DNA of 64,000 nucleotides from Sporocytophaga myxococcoides DSM 11118. GTDB taxonomy: Bacteria; Bacteroidota; Bacteroidia; Cytophagales; Cytophagaceae. Location of the stretch: NCBI RefSeq assembly GCF_000426725.1, contig NZ_KE384560.1, positions 392,820 to 456,819 of the forward strand, given 5' to 3'. The position numbers and the translations under genes were made by a program. Shown here piece after piece: positions 16,999 to 25,141 of this stretch. Within the stretch, counting starts at the first letter, position 1. The number at the start of each line of letters is the position of its first letter. The notes beneath the pieces were generated by a model that saw nothing but the letters and a program-made list of their open reading frames with translations, was not told the DNA's origin and did no database searches.

Positions 16999-17643
16999 AT
17001 GAAAGTTATTATAACCGGTGCCACAGGTATGGTGGGAGAAGGCGTTTTGCTGGAATGTCTTGAAAATACTGAAGTAAAGAAGATACTGATGATCAATCGC
17101 AAACCTTCACCTATCAAACATGCCAAACTGGAAGAACTTATTGTGCCTGATTTTATGAAGCTTGAAAATTACAAGGAAAGCTTATCTGGCTATGATGGCT
17201 GTTTTTATTGTGCCGGGATAAGCTCAATCGGCATGAGTGAAGAGAAGTATACTTATATAACTTATGATACAACCATGCACTTTGCAAAAGTACTTGCAAG
17301 CATAAATCCGAATCTGGTATTTAATTTTGTTTCTGGAGGTCATACAGACAGTACAGAAAAGGGAAAGTTGATGTGGGCACGGGTTAAAGGGAAAACTGAA
17401 AATGATTTAATGAAGCTTCCATTTAAAGCTGTTTATAATTTTCGTCCTGGATTTATGAAGCCTTTCAAAGGACAAAAGAATGTGAAAAGAATTTTTAGAA
17501 TTATCATTCCAATTATTCCTTTATTATTTCCCCAAGCTTCATTAACAATGAAACAGGTGGGCCAGGCAATGATCAATGTTGTTAAGAAAGGTTATTCTAA
17601 ACATATTTTAGAAATAAGCGATATCAGGTTATTGGCTGGATAA
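16999..17643 (+). CDS. NAD(P)-binding epimerase/dehydratase-family protein
   Basis: A 214-residue Rossmann-fold protein of the atypical short-chain dehydrogenase type. The dinucleotide-binding loop GATGMVGEGV (residues 7-16) is intact, followed by the base-binding strand INRKP near residue 33. The middle holds FCAGISS-like CAGISSIGMS and the strand FNFVSGGHTD. The C-terminal block NFRPGFMKPFKG and the helical SLTMKQVGQAMINVVKKG are typical of small NmrA/YwnB-like relatives. There is no YxxxK pair in the classical place, so the substrate is unknown. A broken paralogue of its C-terminal half lies about 4.8 kb downstream, after the stressosome operon. Confidence 0.85.
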   Translation: MKVIITGATGMVGEGVLLECLENTEVKKILMINRKPSPIKHAKLEELIVPDFMKLENYKESLSGYDGCFYCAGISSIGMSEEKYTYITYDTTMHFAKVLASINPNLVFNFVSGGHTDSTEKGKLMWARVKGKTENDLMKLPFKAVYNFRPGFMKPFKGQKNVKRIFRIIIPIIPLLFPQASLTMKQVGQAMINVVKKGYSKHILEISDIRLLAG

Positions 17644-17686
17644 GTCAGTAGGTTTAATCTGATAAAGTATTAAGTTTTACTGTTAC

Positions 17687-17710
17687 TAGGCGTTAAACGC
17701 CTAAATTTTA
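17687..17710 (+). terminator. Possible weak terminator hairpin
   Basis: TAGGCGTT-A-AACGCCTA followed by AATTTTA, about 45 bases after the epimerase-like gene. The stem is perfect but the T run is short. The ~600-base spacer to the next gene otherwise contains a second hairpin near 18128-18163 and A/T-rich sequence. Confidence 0.5.
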
Positions 17711-18127
17711 ATGACCAGTATAATATTAAATTTTTGCTATTGAATATGCTTTATATTTTATAAAAAATGCAACAGATATGGAATGTTGAATGGATCATCA
17801 TTGATATCATATGCTTACATTAAATTGTTGATTTTTAATTTATTTTGTTTTGATCTTAGTTTTCATAATGTAGTTACTTTTAATTGAAATAGATATCTGA
17901 CATGGTTGAGATAAGCATTTGATTTTTTTATTATCAACTCATAAAACCATATTATCAAATATTTAATTGCTACTTAAATCTTTGAATTATTCAAAAAATA
18001 ATCCCATCTTTTCAATCAAATAAAACAGCTTGCACGAGATTCTCCTGCGTCAAGTATCACAAATACTGATCCGTATTGGTTTTGATAAACAATTTGATCT
18101 TAGAAGGTTAAATCAGATTTCTTATGT

Positions 18128-18163
18128 CCCTTCTTAAAGACTGTAGTTTTACAGTCATAAGGG
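18128..18163. promoter_or_regulatory. Nested inverted repeat upstream of the stressosome operon
   Basis: Inner arms GACTGTA / TACAGTC (7 bp, perfect, 4-base loop) lie within outer arms CCCTT / AAGGG. The element is 86 bases before the start of the rsbR-like gene. It could be an operator or a leader hairpin; nothing in the sequence distinguishes these. Confidence 0.45.
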
Positions 18164-18248
18164 TTGTTCTGATAATTATACATCGAACAATACAGCTGTT
18201 TTAATAGTTACCGACATCTAATTTTAAGTTTATATACTCAAGGAACAC

Positions 18249-19112
18249 ATGAATAATAATTTATTAGCAGATCTGCTTCTTAAGAAGCAAAAAGAAATTT
18301 TAGAACAATGGATGAAGAATCAGCTGGCAAATGCAACGCTGCGCGAAGATCTTATGAGCAATGAAAATTTGCGAATACAATCTGGTGAAATGCTTGACTA
18401 TCTGATTAAAGCAATTAAAAAAGGAAATTTTGAAGATTTAAATTCCAGAGAATTTGAGCCCATTGTTGAGATGTTGCAAGGCTTGTCGATATCAAGAGCT
18501 CAACAAGGCTATACTCCAAAGGAGACAGCGATATATGTATTTTCTTTAAAAGAAGCATTGATAAATCTGTTAATAAAAGATATGGCAGATTCAAGAGAAC
18601 TTGTTGATGCTGTTGTATTAATAAGTCAACTTCTTGATCAGCTTGGTATTATAACATTTGAAACCTTTATCAAAGGCCGTGAATCAGTAATTCTAAGACA
18701 GACACAGGAAATTAATGAAATCTCAACTCCTGTTATTCGCGTTTGGGATGGAATTTTGGCTTTACCCATCATTGGGACCCTGGACAGTGCAAGAACACAG
18801 ATTGTGATGGAAAACTTGCTTCAGGAGATAGTGGATACTGGAAGCAGCATTGCAATATTGGATATCTCAGGAGTACCTGCAGTAGATTCTCTTGTAGCTC
18901 AACACCTCATCAAAACAGTGAGCGCCACTAGACTAATGGGAGCGGAATGCATTATCAGTGGTATAAGAGCAGAGATTGCTCAGACTATAGTTCATTTGGG
19001 TATAGATCTATCAAATATCCAGACCAAAGCAAGCCTGGCCGCCGCATTGAAACACGCATTTGGAATGCTACAACTTGAAGTAAAGAAGGGAGAAAGGAAG
19101 ATTGTAAGATAA
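18249..19112 (+). CDS. rsbR: RsbR-like stressosome protein (RsbRD-type N-domain plus STAS)
   Basis: A 287-residue protein. Residues 1-145 form a helical sensor domain resembling the RsbRD N-terminal family (LLADLLLKKQKEILEQWM at the start). Residues ~155-275 are a STAS domain very close to RsbR paralogues: RVWDGILALPIIGTLDSART, LDISGVPAVDSLVAQHL, and SGIRAEIAQTIVHLGID. Ser214 stands where Bacillus RsbRA has its first phosphorylated Thr, and Thr246 matches the second site (IAQTIV). With RsbS it should form the stressosome core that holds the RsbT kinase until a stress signal arrives. It is the first gene of a tightly spaced five-gene set; the next start is 3 bases away. Confidence 0.9.
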   Translation: MNNNLLADLLLKKQKEILEQWMKNQLANATLREDLMSNENLRIQSGEMLDYLIKAIKKGNFEDLNSREFEPIVEMLQGLSISRAQQGYTPKETAIYVFSLKEALINLLIKDMADSRELVDAVVLISQLLDQLGIITFETFIKGRESVILRQTQEINEISTPVIRVWDGILALPIIGTLDSARTQIVMENLLQEIVDTGSSIAILDISGVPAVDSLVAQHLIKTVSATRLMGAECIISGIRAEIAQTIVHLGIDLSNIQTKASLAAALKHAFGMLQLEVKKGERKIVR

Positions 19113-19115
19113 GAT

Positions 19116-19523
19116 ATGGACAGAATACCGATTTTAAAGATGGGCGAATTTTTACTTGTAACTATTCAAGTAGATATGTATGATCGTCTGGCCCTGAATC
19201 TTGAAAATGATCTTGTGACTATGATTAAGAAGGTAGAAGCCAAAGGTGTATTGATAGATATATCGGCAGTTTCTATTGTTGACTCTTTTATGGGAAGAAT
19301 TCTTGGGAATATAGCCACAATGTCAAAAATATTAGATGCTGAAACTGTTGTTGTTGGAATGCAGCCAGCTGTAGCAATTACACTTGTGGAGCTTGGCCTT
19401 CCGCTCCCAGGAGTACATACAGCATTAGATGTTGAAAAAGGTATGCTCCTTCTTCAAAAGAAATTGAACTTTTATGAAGAAGACGAGGACGGAGACCTGG
19501 ATCAACATGATAGCACTGAATAA
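19116..19523 (+). CDS. rsbS: RsbS-like STAS-domain stressosome scaffold
   Basis: A 135-residue single STAS domain. It opens IPILKMGEFLLVTIQVDMYD, as in Bacillus RsbS, and carries the phosphorylation-site strand-loop GVLIDISAVSIVDSFMGR with Ser57 in the position of Bacillus Ser59. After GLPLPGVHTALDVEKGM the C-terminal tail is extended and very acidic (YEEDEDGDLDQHD), which is not usual. RsbS is the partner that sequesters RsbT; phosphorylation of the Ser by RsbT breaks the complex. It overlaps the next gene by 17 bases, suggesting coupled translation. Confidence 0.9.
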   Translation: MDRIPILKMGEFLLVTIQVDMYDRLALNLENDLVTMIKKVEAKGVLIDISAVSIVDSFMGRILGNIATMSKILDAETVVVGMQPAVAITLVELGLPLPGVHTALDVEKGMLLLQKKLNFYEEDEDGDLDQHDSTE

Positions 19524-19920
19524 GGAGAAGATATCAATTGAAAAGGAACAGGATGTAGTCTTTTTCAGACAAAGGCTTAAAGAACATGCGGTAAAGATAG
19601 GCATGTCTGTTCTTAATCAGACGAAACTGATAACAGCGGCAAGCGAGCTTGTCAGGAATATGTTGAAATACGGAGGTGGCGGAGAGATTACAATTGAAGT
19701 AGTTAATGAGAAAATGCAAGTAGGAGTAAGGGTTATTTTTGCCGATAAAGGGCCAGGTATTCCTGATATCTCAAAGGCTATGCAGGACGGCTATTCCACC
19801 GGAAAGAGCCTGGGGCTTGGCTTGCCCGGAGCAAAAAGACTTGTTAATGAATTTGATATAAAAAGTACAGTAGGAGTTGGTACTACAGTTTCAATAGTGA
19901 GGTGGAAGAATGGATTTTAA
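19507..19920 (+). CDS. rsbT: RsbT-like serine/threonine switch kinase
   Basis: A GHKL-fold kinase of about 137 residues counting from MIALNKEKISIEKEQD. An upstream in-frame ATG 33 bases earlier would overlap rsbS further and is less likely, since the RsbT homology begins at the chosen site and a GGAG tract precedes it. ATP-binding boxes are present: N-box ASELVRNMLKYGGGG, G1 box DKGPGIPD, and G2 box GKSLGLGLPGAKRLVNEFDI. RsbT phosphorylates RsbR and RsbS on stress and, once free, activates a downstream partner; in Bacillus this is the RsbU phosphatase. No rsbU lies here; instead the next genes encode further GHKL proteins. It overlaps the next gene by 11 bases. Confidence 0.9.
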   Translation: MIALNKEKISIEKEQDVVFFRQRLKEHAVKIGMSVLNQTKLITAASELVRNMLKYGGGGEITIEVVNEKMQVGVRVIFADKGPGIPDISKAMQDGYSTGKSLGLGLPGAKRLVNEFDIKSTVGVGTTVSIVRWKNGF

Positions 19921-20953
19921 TCTGCATACAGTATTTCCAGTTGAAGACAGAAGTTATCTGGCTCTCATAAAAAATAAGATTAAAGACATAGGTCAGGAGT
20001 TACTACTTGGTGATACAGAAATCGGTAAGTTAAACATCATAGCGACTGAATTGGTTACTAATCTGATAAAGTTCGGTGAGCATGGAAGAGAAATCCTGAT
20101 CAAGCCCGTAGTTTTTTCGGAAGTTTCTGGGGTTGAGATAGTAAGCATTGATAAAGGGAGTGGCGCAAAGGATCCTGTTAGAATGATGGAAGATGGCTAT
20201 TCTACTGCAGGGACCAAGGGGGAAGGATTAGGTGCTATAAAAAGACTTTCAGACGAATTCGACATTTATTCCCAAAGTACCGGTACTATTGTTTTAGCAC
20301 GAGTATTTAAAAAAACGAAATCTCTTTATCCTAAGACCAAAGAAGGTTTTGAGGTCGGAGGGGTAATGGTCGCAAAGATACCCGAAACTGTTTGCGGAGA
20401 CCAATGGCATTATGTTACAGATGACAATGGACTGTCACTTGCAGTAATAGATGGCCTTGGACATGGCAAAGAGGCCAATGAAGCAGCAGTCGAAGCAATC
20501 AATATTTATAAAGAAAATATAAAATCAGAAACTCCTGATTTTATTGTTGATAAAATCCACAGTGGCCTCAAAAAAACAAGAGGAGCAGTCGGCCTTATCA
20601 TACATGCAGATAATCAAAAGAAAAACATGATTCATTGCGGCGTGGGCAATATTGGCTGTAAAGTAATCAGTAATTACAGCATGGAGAATGCAAAGTCTCT
20701 AATCCTCTTTAATGGCATACTTGGGTTGAATGTAAAGAGAATGAATAGTACCATAAACATTTGGGATAATACCAAAACTATGGTGGTACATTCTGATGGA
20801 CTTACAAGCAGATGGGACCTTCACAAATATCCTGGAATATTAAATAGGCATCCAACTATTATTGCAGCAGTTCTTTATAGAGATTTTAACCGAAGAACGG
20901 ATGATATTACTGTCGTTGTAGCCAGAACAAAAAGGGCAATAAATTATGTATAG
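19910..20953 (+). CDS. RsbT-like ATPase fused to an RsbX/SpoIIE-type PP2C phosphatase
   Basis: A 347-residue two-domain protein. Residues 1-135 form a second GHKL ATPase: ATELVTNLIKFGEHG, the G1-like SIDKGSGAKDP, and GEGLGAIKRLSDEFDIYS. Residues ~150-345 are a PP2C/SpoIIE-type phosphatase similar to RsbX: VCGDQWHYV, then LAVIDGLGHGKEANEAA with the metal-binding Asp-Gly, and DDITVVVA at the end. In Bacillus, RsbX resets the stressosome by dephosphorylating RsbR and RsbS. Joining it to a switch-kinase-like domain would place both activities in one protein. It overlaps both neighbours by a few bases, so the module is probably translated as a unit. Confidence 0.88.
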   Translation: MDFNLHTVFPVEDRSYLALIKNKIKDIGQELLLGDTEIGKLNIIATELVTNLIKFGEHGREILIKPVVFSEVSGVEIVSIDKGSGAKDPVRMMEDGYSTAGTKGEGLGAIKRLSDEFDIYSQSTGTIVLARVFKKTKSLYPKTKEGFEVGGVMVAKIPETVCGDQWHYVTDDNGLSLAVIDGLGHGKEANEAAVEAINIYKENIKSETPDFIVDKIHSGLKKTRGAVGLIIHADNQKKNMIHCGVGNIGCKVISNYSMENAKSLILFNGILGLNVKRMNSTINIWDNTKTMVVHSDGLTSRWDLHKYPGILNRHPTIIAAVLYRDFNRRTDDITVVVARTKRAINYV

Positions 20954-22289
20954 CGCGATTGTTAAAGTTAAAATCGATAATGAACTAGATATTGTCGTCG
21001 CTCATAAAAGAGCAAGGCAGCTGGCAACGCTTACAGGATTGAACTTCTCCAACCAGGCAAAGTACGCTGCCGCAATTTCCGAAATAAGCAGAAATACATT
21101 GGAACACGCTAATGGAGGAGAAATTATGTTTTATATTAATGAGATTTCAGGTAGCCTATGTTTATCGTCGGTTATCAGAGATGAGGGGAATGGTATTTCT
21201 GACATTAATAAAATAATGAATGCCTTTCCAGGCAGAATGGGGAAGGGAGTAGGTATAAAAAATACACAGCGACTGGTCGATTTTTTTAATATTCAATCTG
21301 AGTCAGGTAAAGGTACACAGGTTGAATTGGGAATGAAACTTCCTGCAAATCATCCTCCGATTAACAGAATTATTATAAAAGGATGGGCCCAGCATTTCCT
21401 TAATGAAAAACCTGTTAGCCCATATGAAGAGTTGAAAAAGCAAAATGATGAACTCATTGATGCTTTGGAACAACTTAAATATAAAAATCTAATGGTTGAA
21501 AACCAGCTGGAAGAGATTAAACGTTTAAATACAGAACTTCAAAAGCAAAATGCGGAAATCTCTTCTTTGTCTAAAGACAAAGAGCGCCGCAATAAACAAT
21601 TGGAGGAAAAAAATAAGCAGCTGGATGAATTCTCCTATATCGTCACGCATGATCTAAAAGCTCCTCTCAACAATATGCTTGGGCTTATCGATGTCTTCAA
21701 AGACGAAATCAGGGAAACGAACATCAATGATGAATTTGAGATGTTTGTTGGTCAAGTTGAAAAAATGCAGAAACTGGTTGGAAATATTGTTTCCTACACG
21801 AGATCTGGAAAGGAGAATATTGTTAAAAGTAACGTAAACCTTTCAAATCTCTTAGAAGAGATCATCAAATTTCTACCTTCTAAAGATGGGGTGAGTGTTG
21901 AAGTTCCTAGGGACATCCCATCCATTTATACAGAAGAGATTTATCTTGAGCAGATTTTTAACAATCTTATCGGTAATGCATTGAAGTATCATGATAAGAA
22001 GCAAGGCAGTATAAAAATTTCTTATAAAGTATGCGAAAATGGTATGTACCAATTTGGCGTCTGTGATGATGGTCCAGGTGTACCAGATGGTCAGAAGGAT
22101 AAAGTTTTTGACCTGTTTCATACTATTAACCAAAACAGGAGCATTGAAAGTACAGGGATTGGGCTTGCTATAGTTAAAAAGATAATTGAATCTAAAGGCG
22201 GTAATATTTGGATAGAAGACAATATTCCATTTGGAGCAAACTTTATGTTTACTTGGCCAGCGTCCGCTTCGGAAGAGATTGTGAAATAA
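20946..22289 (+). CDS. Histidine kinase with an RsbT-like N-terminal ATPase domain
   Basis: A 447-residue soluble sensor kinase. Residues 1-135 form an RsbT-type GHKL domain (SEISRNTLEHANGGEI, then RDEGNGISD and GKGVGIKNTQRLVDFFNI). Residues ~158-228 are a long charged coiled coil. Then comes a HisKA dimerisation domain with phosphoacceptor His235 in SYIVTHDLKAPLNN, and a catalytic ATPase domain with N-box NNLIGNALKYHDK, DDGPGVPD and STGIGLAIVKKIIESKGG. No transmembrane segment or receiver is present. It is the last gene of the stressosome-like operon and the likely output branch: stress signal from RsbR/RsbS/RsbT into phosphotransfer. No response regulator is encoded beside it. Confidence 0.9.
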   Translation: MYSAIVKVKIDNELDIVVAHKRARQLATLTGLNFSNQAKYAAAISEISRNTLEHANGGEIMFYINEISGSLCLSSVIRDEGNGISDINKIMNAFPGRMGKGVGIKNTQRLVDFFNIQSESGKGTQVELGMKLPANHPPINRIIIKGWAQHFLNEKPVSPYEELKKQNDELIDALEQLKYKNLMVENQLEEIKRLNTELQKQNAEISSLSKDKERRNKQLEEKNKQLDEFSYIVTHDLKAPLNNMLGLIDVFKDEIRETNINDEFEMFVGQVEKMQKLVGNIVSYTRSGKENIVKSNVNLSNLLEEIIKFLPSKDGVSVEVPRDIPSIYTEEIYLEQIFNNLIGNALKYHDKKQGSIKISYKVCENGMYQFGVCDDGPGVPDGQKDKVFDLFHTINQNRSIESTGIGLAIVKKIIESKGGNIWIEDNIPFGANFMFTWPASASEEIVK

Positions 22290-22389
22290 TTATTAAATAC
22301 ATCAATAGCAAATACTTTTTTCTTGAATGATACCTATGTATACCTGCGGTTAAGAATTAATGAAGTTTAGTAAAGCTGTTATAATTTCA

Positions 22390-22651
22390 TTCCGGATTTA
22401 TGAAACCTTCATCGGGTAAAAGCATGTGATAGGTATTTTTAAAATTATCCAATTTTTTCAAAGCTTCATTAAGTATGAAACAGACAGAGCAGGCAATGAT
22501 CAACGCAGTCGATCTTGATGGGGTGAATGAAATAATTGTTCATGATTTGACATTTGAAGAGGTAAGTAAAGGAAATTATCAATATGTAGACATTCCATTA
22601 TTTGTCGTTTTTAAATTTAAGATTAATGATTTTAAAAAGGATGAGGTTTGA
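22390..22651 (+). pseudogene. Broken paralogue of the NAD(P)-binding epimerase-family gene
   Basis: The DNA encodes SGFMKPSSGKSM-stop, matching the PGFMKPFKG block of the epimerase-family gene at 17 kb. A frame change later it gives ASLSMKQTEQAMINAVDLDG, matching its ASLTMKQVGQAMINVVKKG. The second part continues IIVHDLTFEEVSKGNYQY and ends at TGA. There is no intact start or nucleotide-binding loop. The 440 bases after the relic, up to the next gene, are A/T-rich and show nothing clear. Confidence 0.75.
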
Positions 22652-23091
22652 CTAATACCTACAATCTGGAACATAACTTGAAGTTTAATGAGTATTTGAA
22701 AATGAAACAACCTGTCCTTGCTAGGCATGCAGACAGCATTCATGGTCCATTTTTTTAAGTGGATTTTGATACTTTAAAGCCATAAGAGCCAAATTGGTCC
22801 TTTGGATATTAAATGTTAAGGAAAAAAAATAATAGTTTTTCAAAATTGAAAAATAAATTACATCATTTAAGGAACCTGAAAAATCCTGTTTGTTTTTTAA
22901 GTAAAAGAAAATTTTAAATTTTTATTTGCCATCTAAAGAAGTTTGTTTTTGAAGCTTTTTGTAGACTAAATAATTGAAAAATAGTTGTTTGTTGTGTGTT
23001 TGGTTATAAAAAGAATAGCTTAAATAATTTAAATATTACCACTTTATTGTATAAATTGCCGCACCAAAATAAAAGTTTAACTTAATTTTTT

Positions 23092-24864
23092 ATGAAAAGA
23101 ATGTTTTTAAAATCAATGCAACTTGCATGTTGCGCTGTGCTGTTATTTTTTAGTTCGCTTTCCTTAAATGCACAATCTATTGAATTAGATAAAGTAGGAA
23201 GAGCAGGGTTTAAAGGTGTTCAGAAACTGGATGACAAAGGTTACTATGTTCAGTATGAAGAAACCAATGCAAAACCACGTGTTGTAAAGCTGATTATACT
23301 TGACAACAATCTGGTTGCGACAAATGAAATAAAACTGGAGTTGAAACCAGAAGACAAACTTGAAGACCTTGCCTATAATGGTGGTAATTTTATGTTTGTT
23401 AAATCAAACTCAAAAGAAAAATCACGTACTTTCAAAATTCTTGATAGACAAGGCAAAGAACTTGCTTCAAAAGAGCAAAAGGATGTACCTGCACGTCTTC
23501 TTTATAAGCCTGCAATGATCACTCCTGTAGAGCAAACAGACTTTTTGGTGATCAATTATACAAAAGATAAAAAAGTAGGTTACAGCATTGAGCGTTTCAA
23601 CGAAAAGCTGGAAAGCAAATATCTTGAAACGTACGAGCCTGAAAAGAAAAAACTTTATCCTGTTGATTACCTTGTTGCAGATGACGTACTATATGTATTG
23701 GAATTTTTATCAGCAGATTATTCTGACTATTTCGAGTACCATATTGCTGGTTTTAGCATGACCAATGGAAAGCAGTTATTTAACAATCATCTGAAGAGCG
23801 CTGATGATAAGGCTTATGGTTATGCAACTTTCCTTCGTTTAGGAGCAGAAGGAAAAGTAGTTACTGGTGGTATGTATTTCAATGGTCCTAGAGAAGACAA
23901 TGCAACATCTGATGGTCTATTTACTGCAGTAGTTGATAAAGCTGGTAAACTTAACTATCAATATAAAACATGGAAAGATGTTGAAGCTAAAGTTAAAGCT
24001 GGTAATTCAACAAATGGTATCTGGGGTGGTAAGACAAAGACATTTGTGCAGGACTTAGCTGTAAATGCTGACGGTAGCTTTTCTTTAATTGCTGAGAACT
24101 TCAGAAGAGGTGATGAGGCATTAGCAGGTGGGAAAAACAAAACTCTTGGTACTCTTACCAAAGTGAGCAATATGTCGAATGGTGAGTCTTCAGATGAAGC
24201 AGTAACCGTCTCTGAATTTGTGTTGTTCGATTTTACAAAAGACAATGTTCTTTCTGATGTGCGTAAATTAAACAAACCCGAATCTGTAACTGTTATCAGA
24301 TCAGCTGCTGATCCTAATGATCAGCCTTATGTAGGACAAGCTAAAGGTTTGAACCTGGCAAATATCCTTAACAACAGGGGGTATTTCCCATATCGTTTTA
24401 CTGCACAGAAAAACGGAGAGAAAGTATTGGTATATCAGTTTACTTATGAAAAACTTTTCAAAGAAAAATTGTTTTTCACAAAGTTAAATGCAGCTACAGT
24501 TGATACTAATGCAATAGAAATCACAAATTCTGTTATGAAAGTAGAGCAGGAGCTTGATGCTGCTTCATCTCAGAAAATGGGTAAATTAGGAGCTCTTTCT
24601 AAAAAGCTTGATAAAGCATCTGGTTCTGATATTCAGAATACATATTACATGAAAGGTTCACACAGCCCTCATGATTTCCGCAGCCGTTCTTTGAATACAA
24701 GAGTATCGTCTTCAAATTTGGATGGAAAAATCCTTATTTATGATTTCGTTCCTGAACTTACAGGTGATGCCAACCAAAAGAAAAGCATGCTGGCTAAGTA
24801 TAACAATGGGATGAACAACGCTATCAATGCGAAATTGAAAATATGGTATATTGATATCCGTTAA
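23092..24864 (+). CDS. Exported protein of unknown function, beta-rich
   Basis: A 590-residue protein with a signal peptide (MKRMFLKSMQLACCAVLLFFSSLSLNAQS, cleavage after NAQ). The mature part reads like a beta-propeller or other repetitive beta structure: recurring strands such as GGNFMFVKSNSKEKSRTFKI, DDVLYVLEFLSADYSDYFEY and DGSFSLIAENFRRG. It has no sorting domain, lipobox or catalytic motif. It may correspond to a large Bacteroidota-restricted DUF (DUF6770 comes to mind), which I cannot verify. It stands alone, with a strong terminator 24 bases after its stop. Confidence 0.75.
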   Translation: MKRMFLKSMQLACCAVLLFFSSLSLNAQSIELDKVGRAGFKGVQKLDDKGYYVQYEETNAKPRVVKLIILDNNLVATNEIKLELKPEDKLEDLAYNGGNFMFVKSNSKEKSRTFKILDRQGKELASKEQKDVPARLLYKPAMITPVEQTDFLVINYTKDKKVGYSIERFNEKLESKYLETYEPEKKKLYPVDYLVADDVLYVLEFLSADYSDYFEYHIAGFSMTNGKQLFNNHLKSADDKAYGYATFLRLGAEGKVVTGGMYFNGPREDNATSDGLFTAVVDKAGKLNYQYKTWKDVEAKVKAGNSTNGIWGGKTKTFVQDLAVNADGSFSLIAENFRRGDEALAGGKNKTLGTLTKVSNMSNGESSDEAVTVSEFVLFDFTKDNVLSDVRKLNKPESVTVIRSAADPNDQPYVGQAKGLNLANILNNRGYFPYRFTAQKNGEKVLVYQFTYEKLFKEKLFFTKLNAATVDTNAIEITNSVMKVEQELDAASSQKMGKLGALSKKLDKASGSDIQNTYYMKGSHSPHDFRSRSLNTRVSSSNLDGKILIYDFVPELTGDANQKKSMLAKYNNGMNNAINAKLKIWYIDIR

Positions 24865-24887
24865 TTATTTAACTAAATATTAGAATG

Positions 24888-24923
24888 AAAGAGGCTGTCC
24901 AAACGGGCAGCCTCTTTGCTTTA
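24888..24923 (+). terminator. Rho-independent terminator
   Basis: Long stem AAAGAGGCTG-T-CC / GG-G-CAGCCTCTTT with loop AAAC, followed by GCTTTA. Confidence 0.85.
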
Positions 24924-25141
24924 TATACAATTTGTATGAAATAAAATGAACTGTATGGAACTACCTGCTGTTTGAAAGTAACCATTATAAAAAAGATCCG
25001 TTTCTATTTAAAGTAGAAAATTCTATTTTTGTAAATAAATCAAAGAATAAAGTCCTTTATGTAAAATTAATTTCTTTCAGGAAAACGAATTGTCCCTGGC
25101 ATCTGCCTGGTACTCAGTGTCCACTTTTAAAGAAAGAAGTT

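Noticed and set aside
19474..19506. Earlier ATG for the RsbT-like gene
   Set aside because: It would lengthen the overlap with rsbS to 50 bases and add residues (MKKTRTETWIN) with no counterpart in RsbT.
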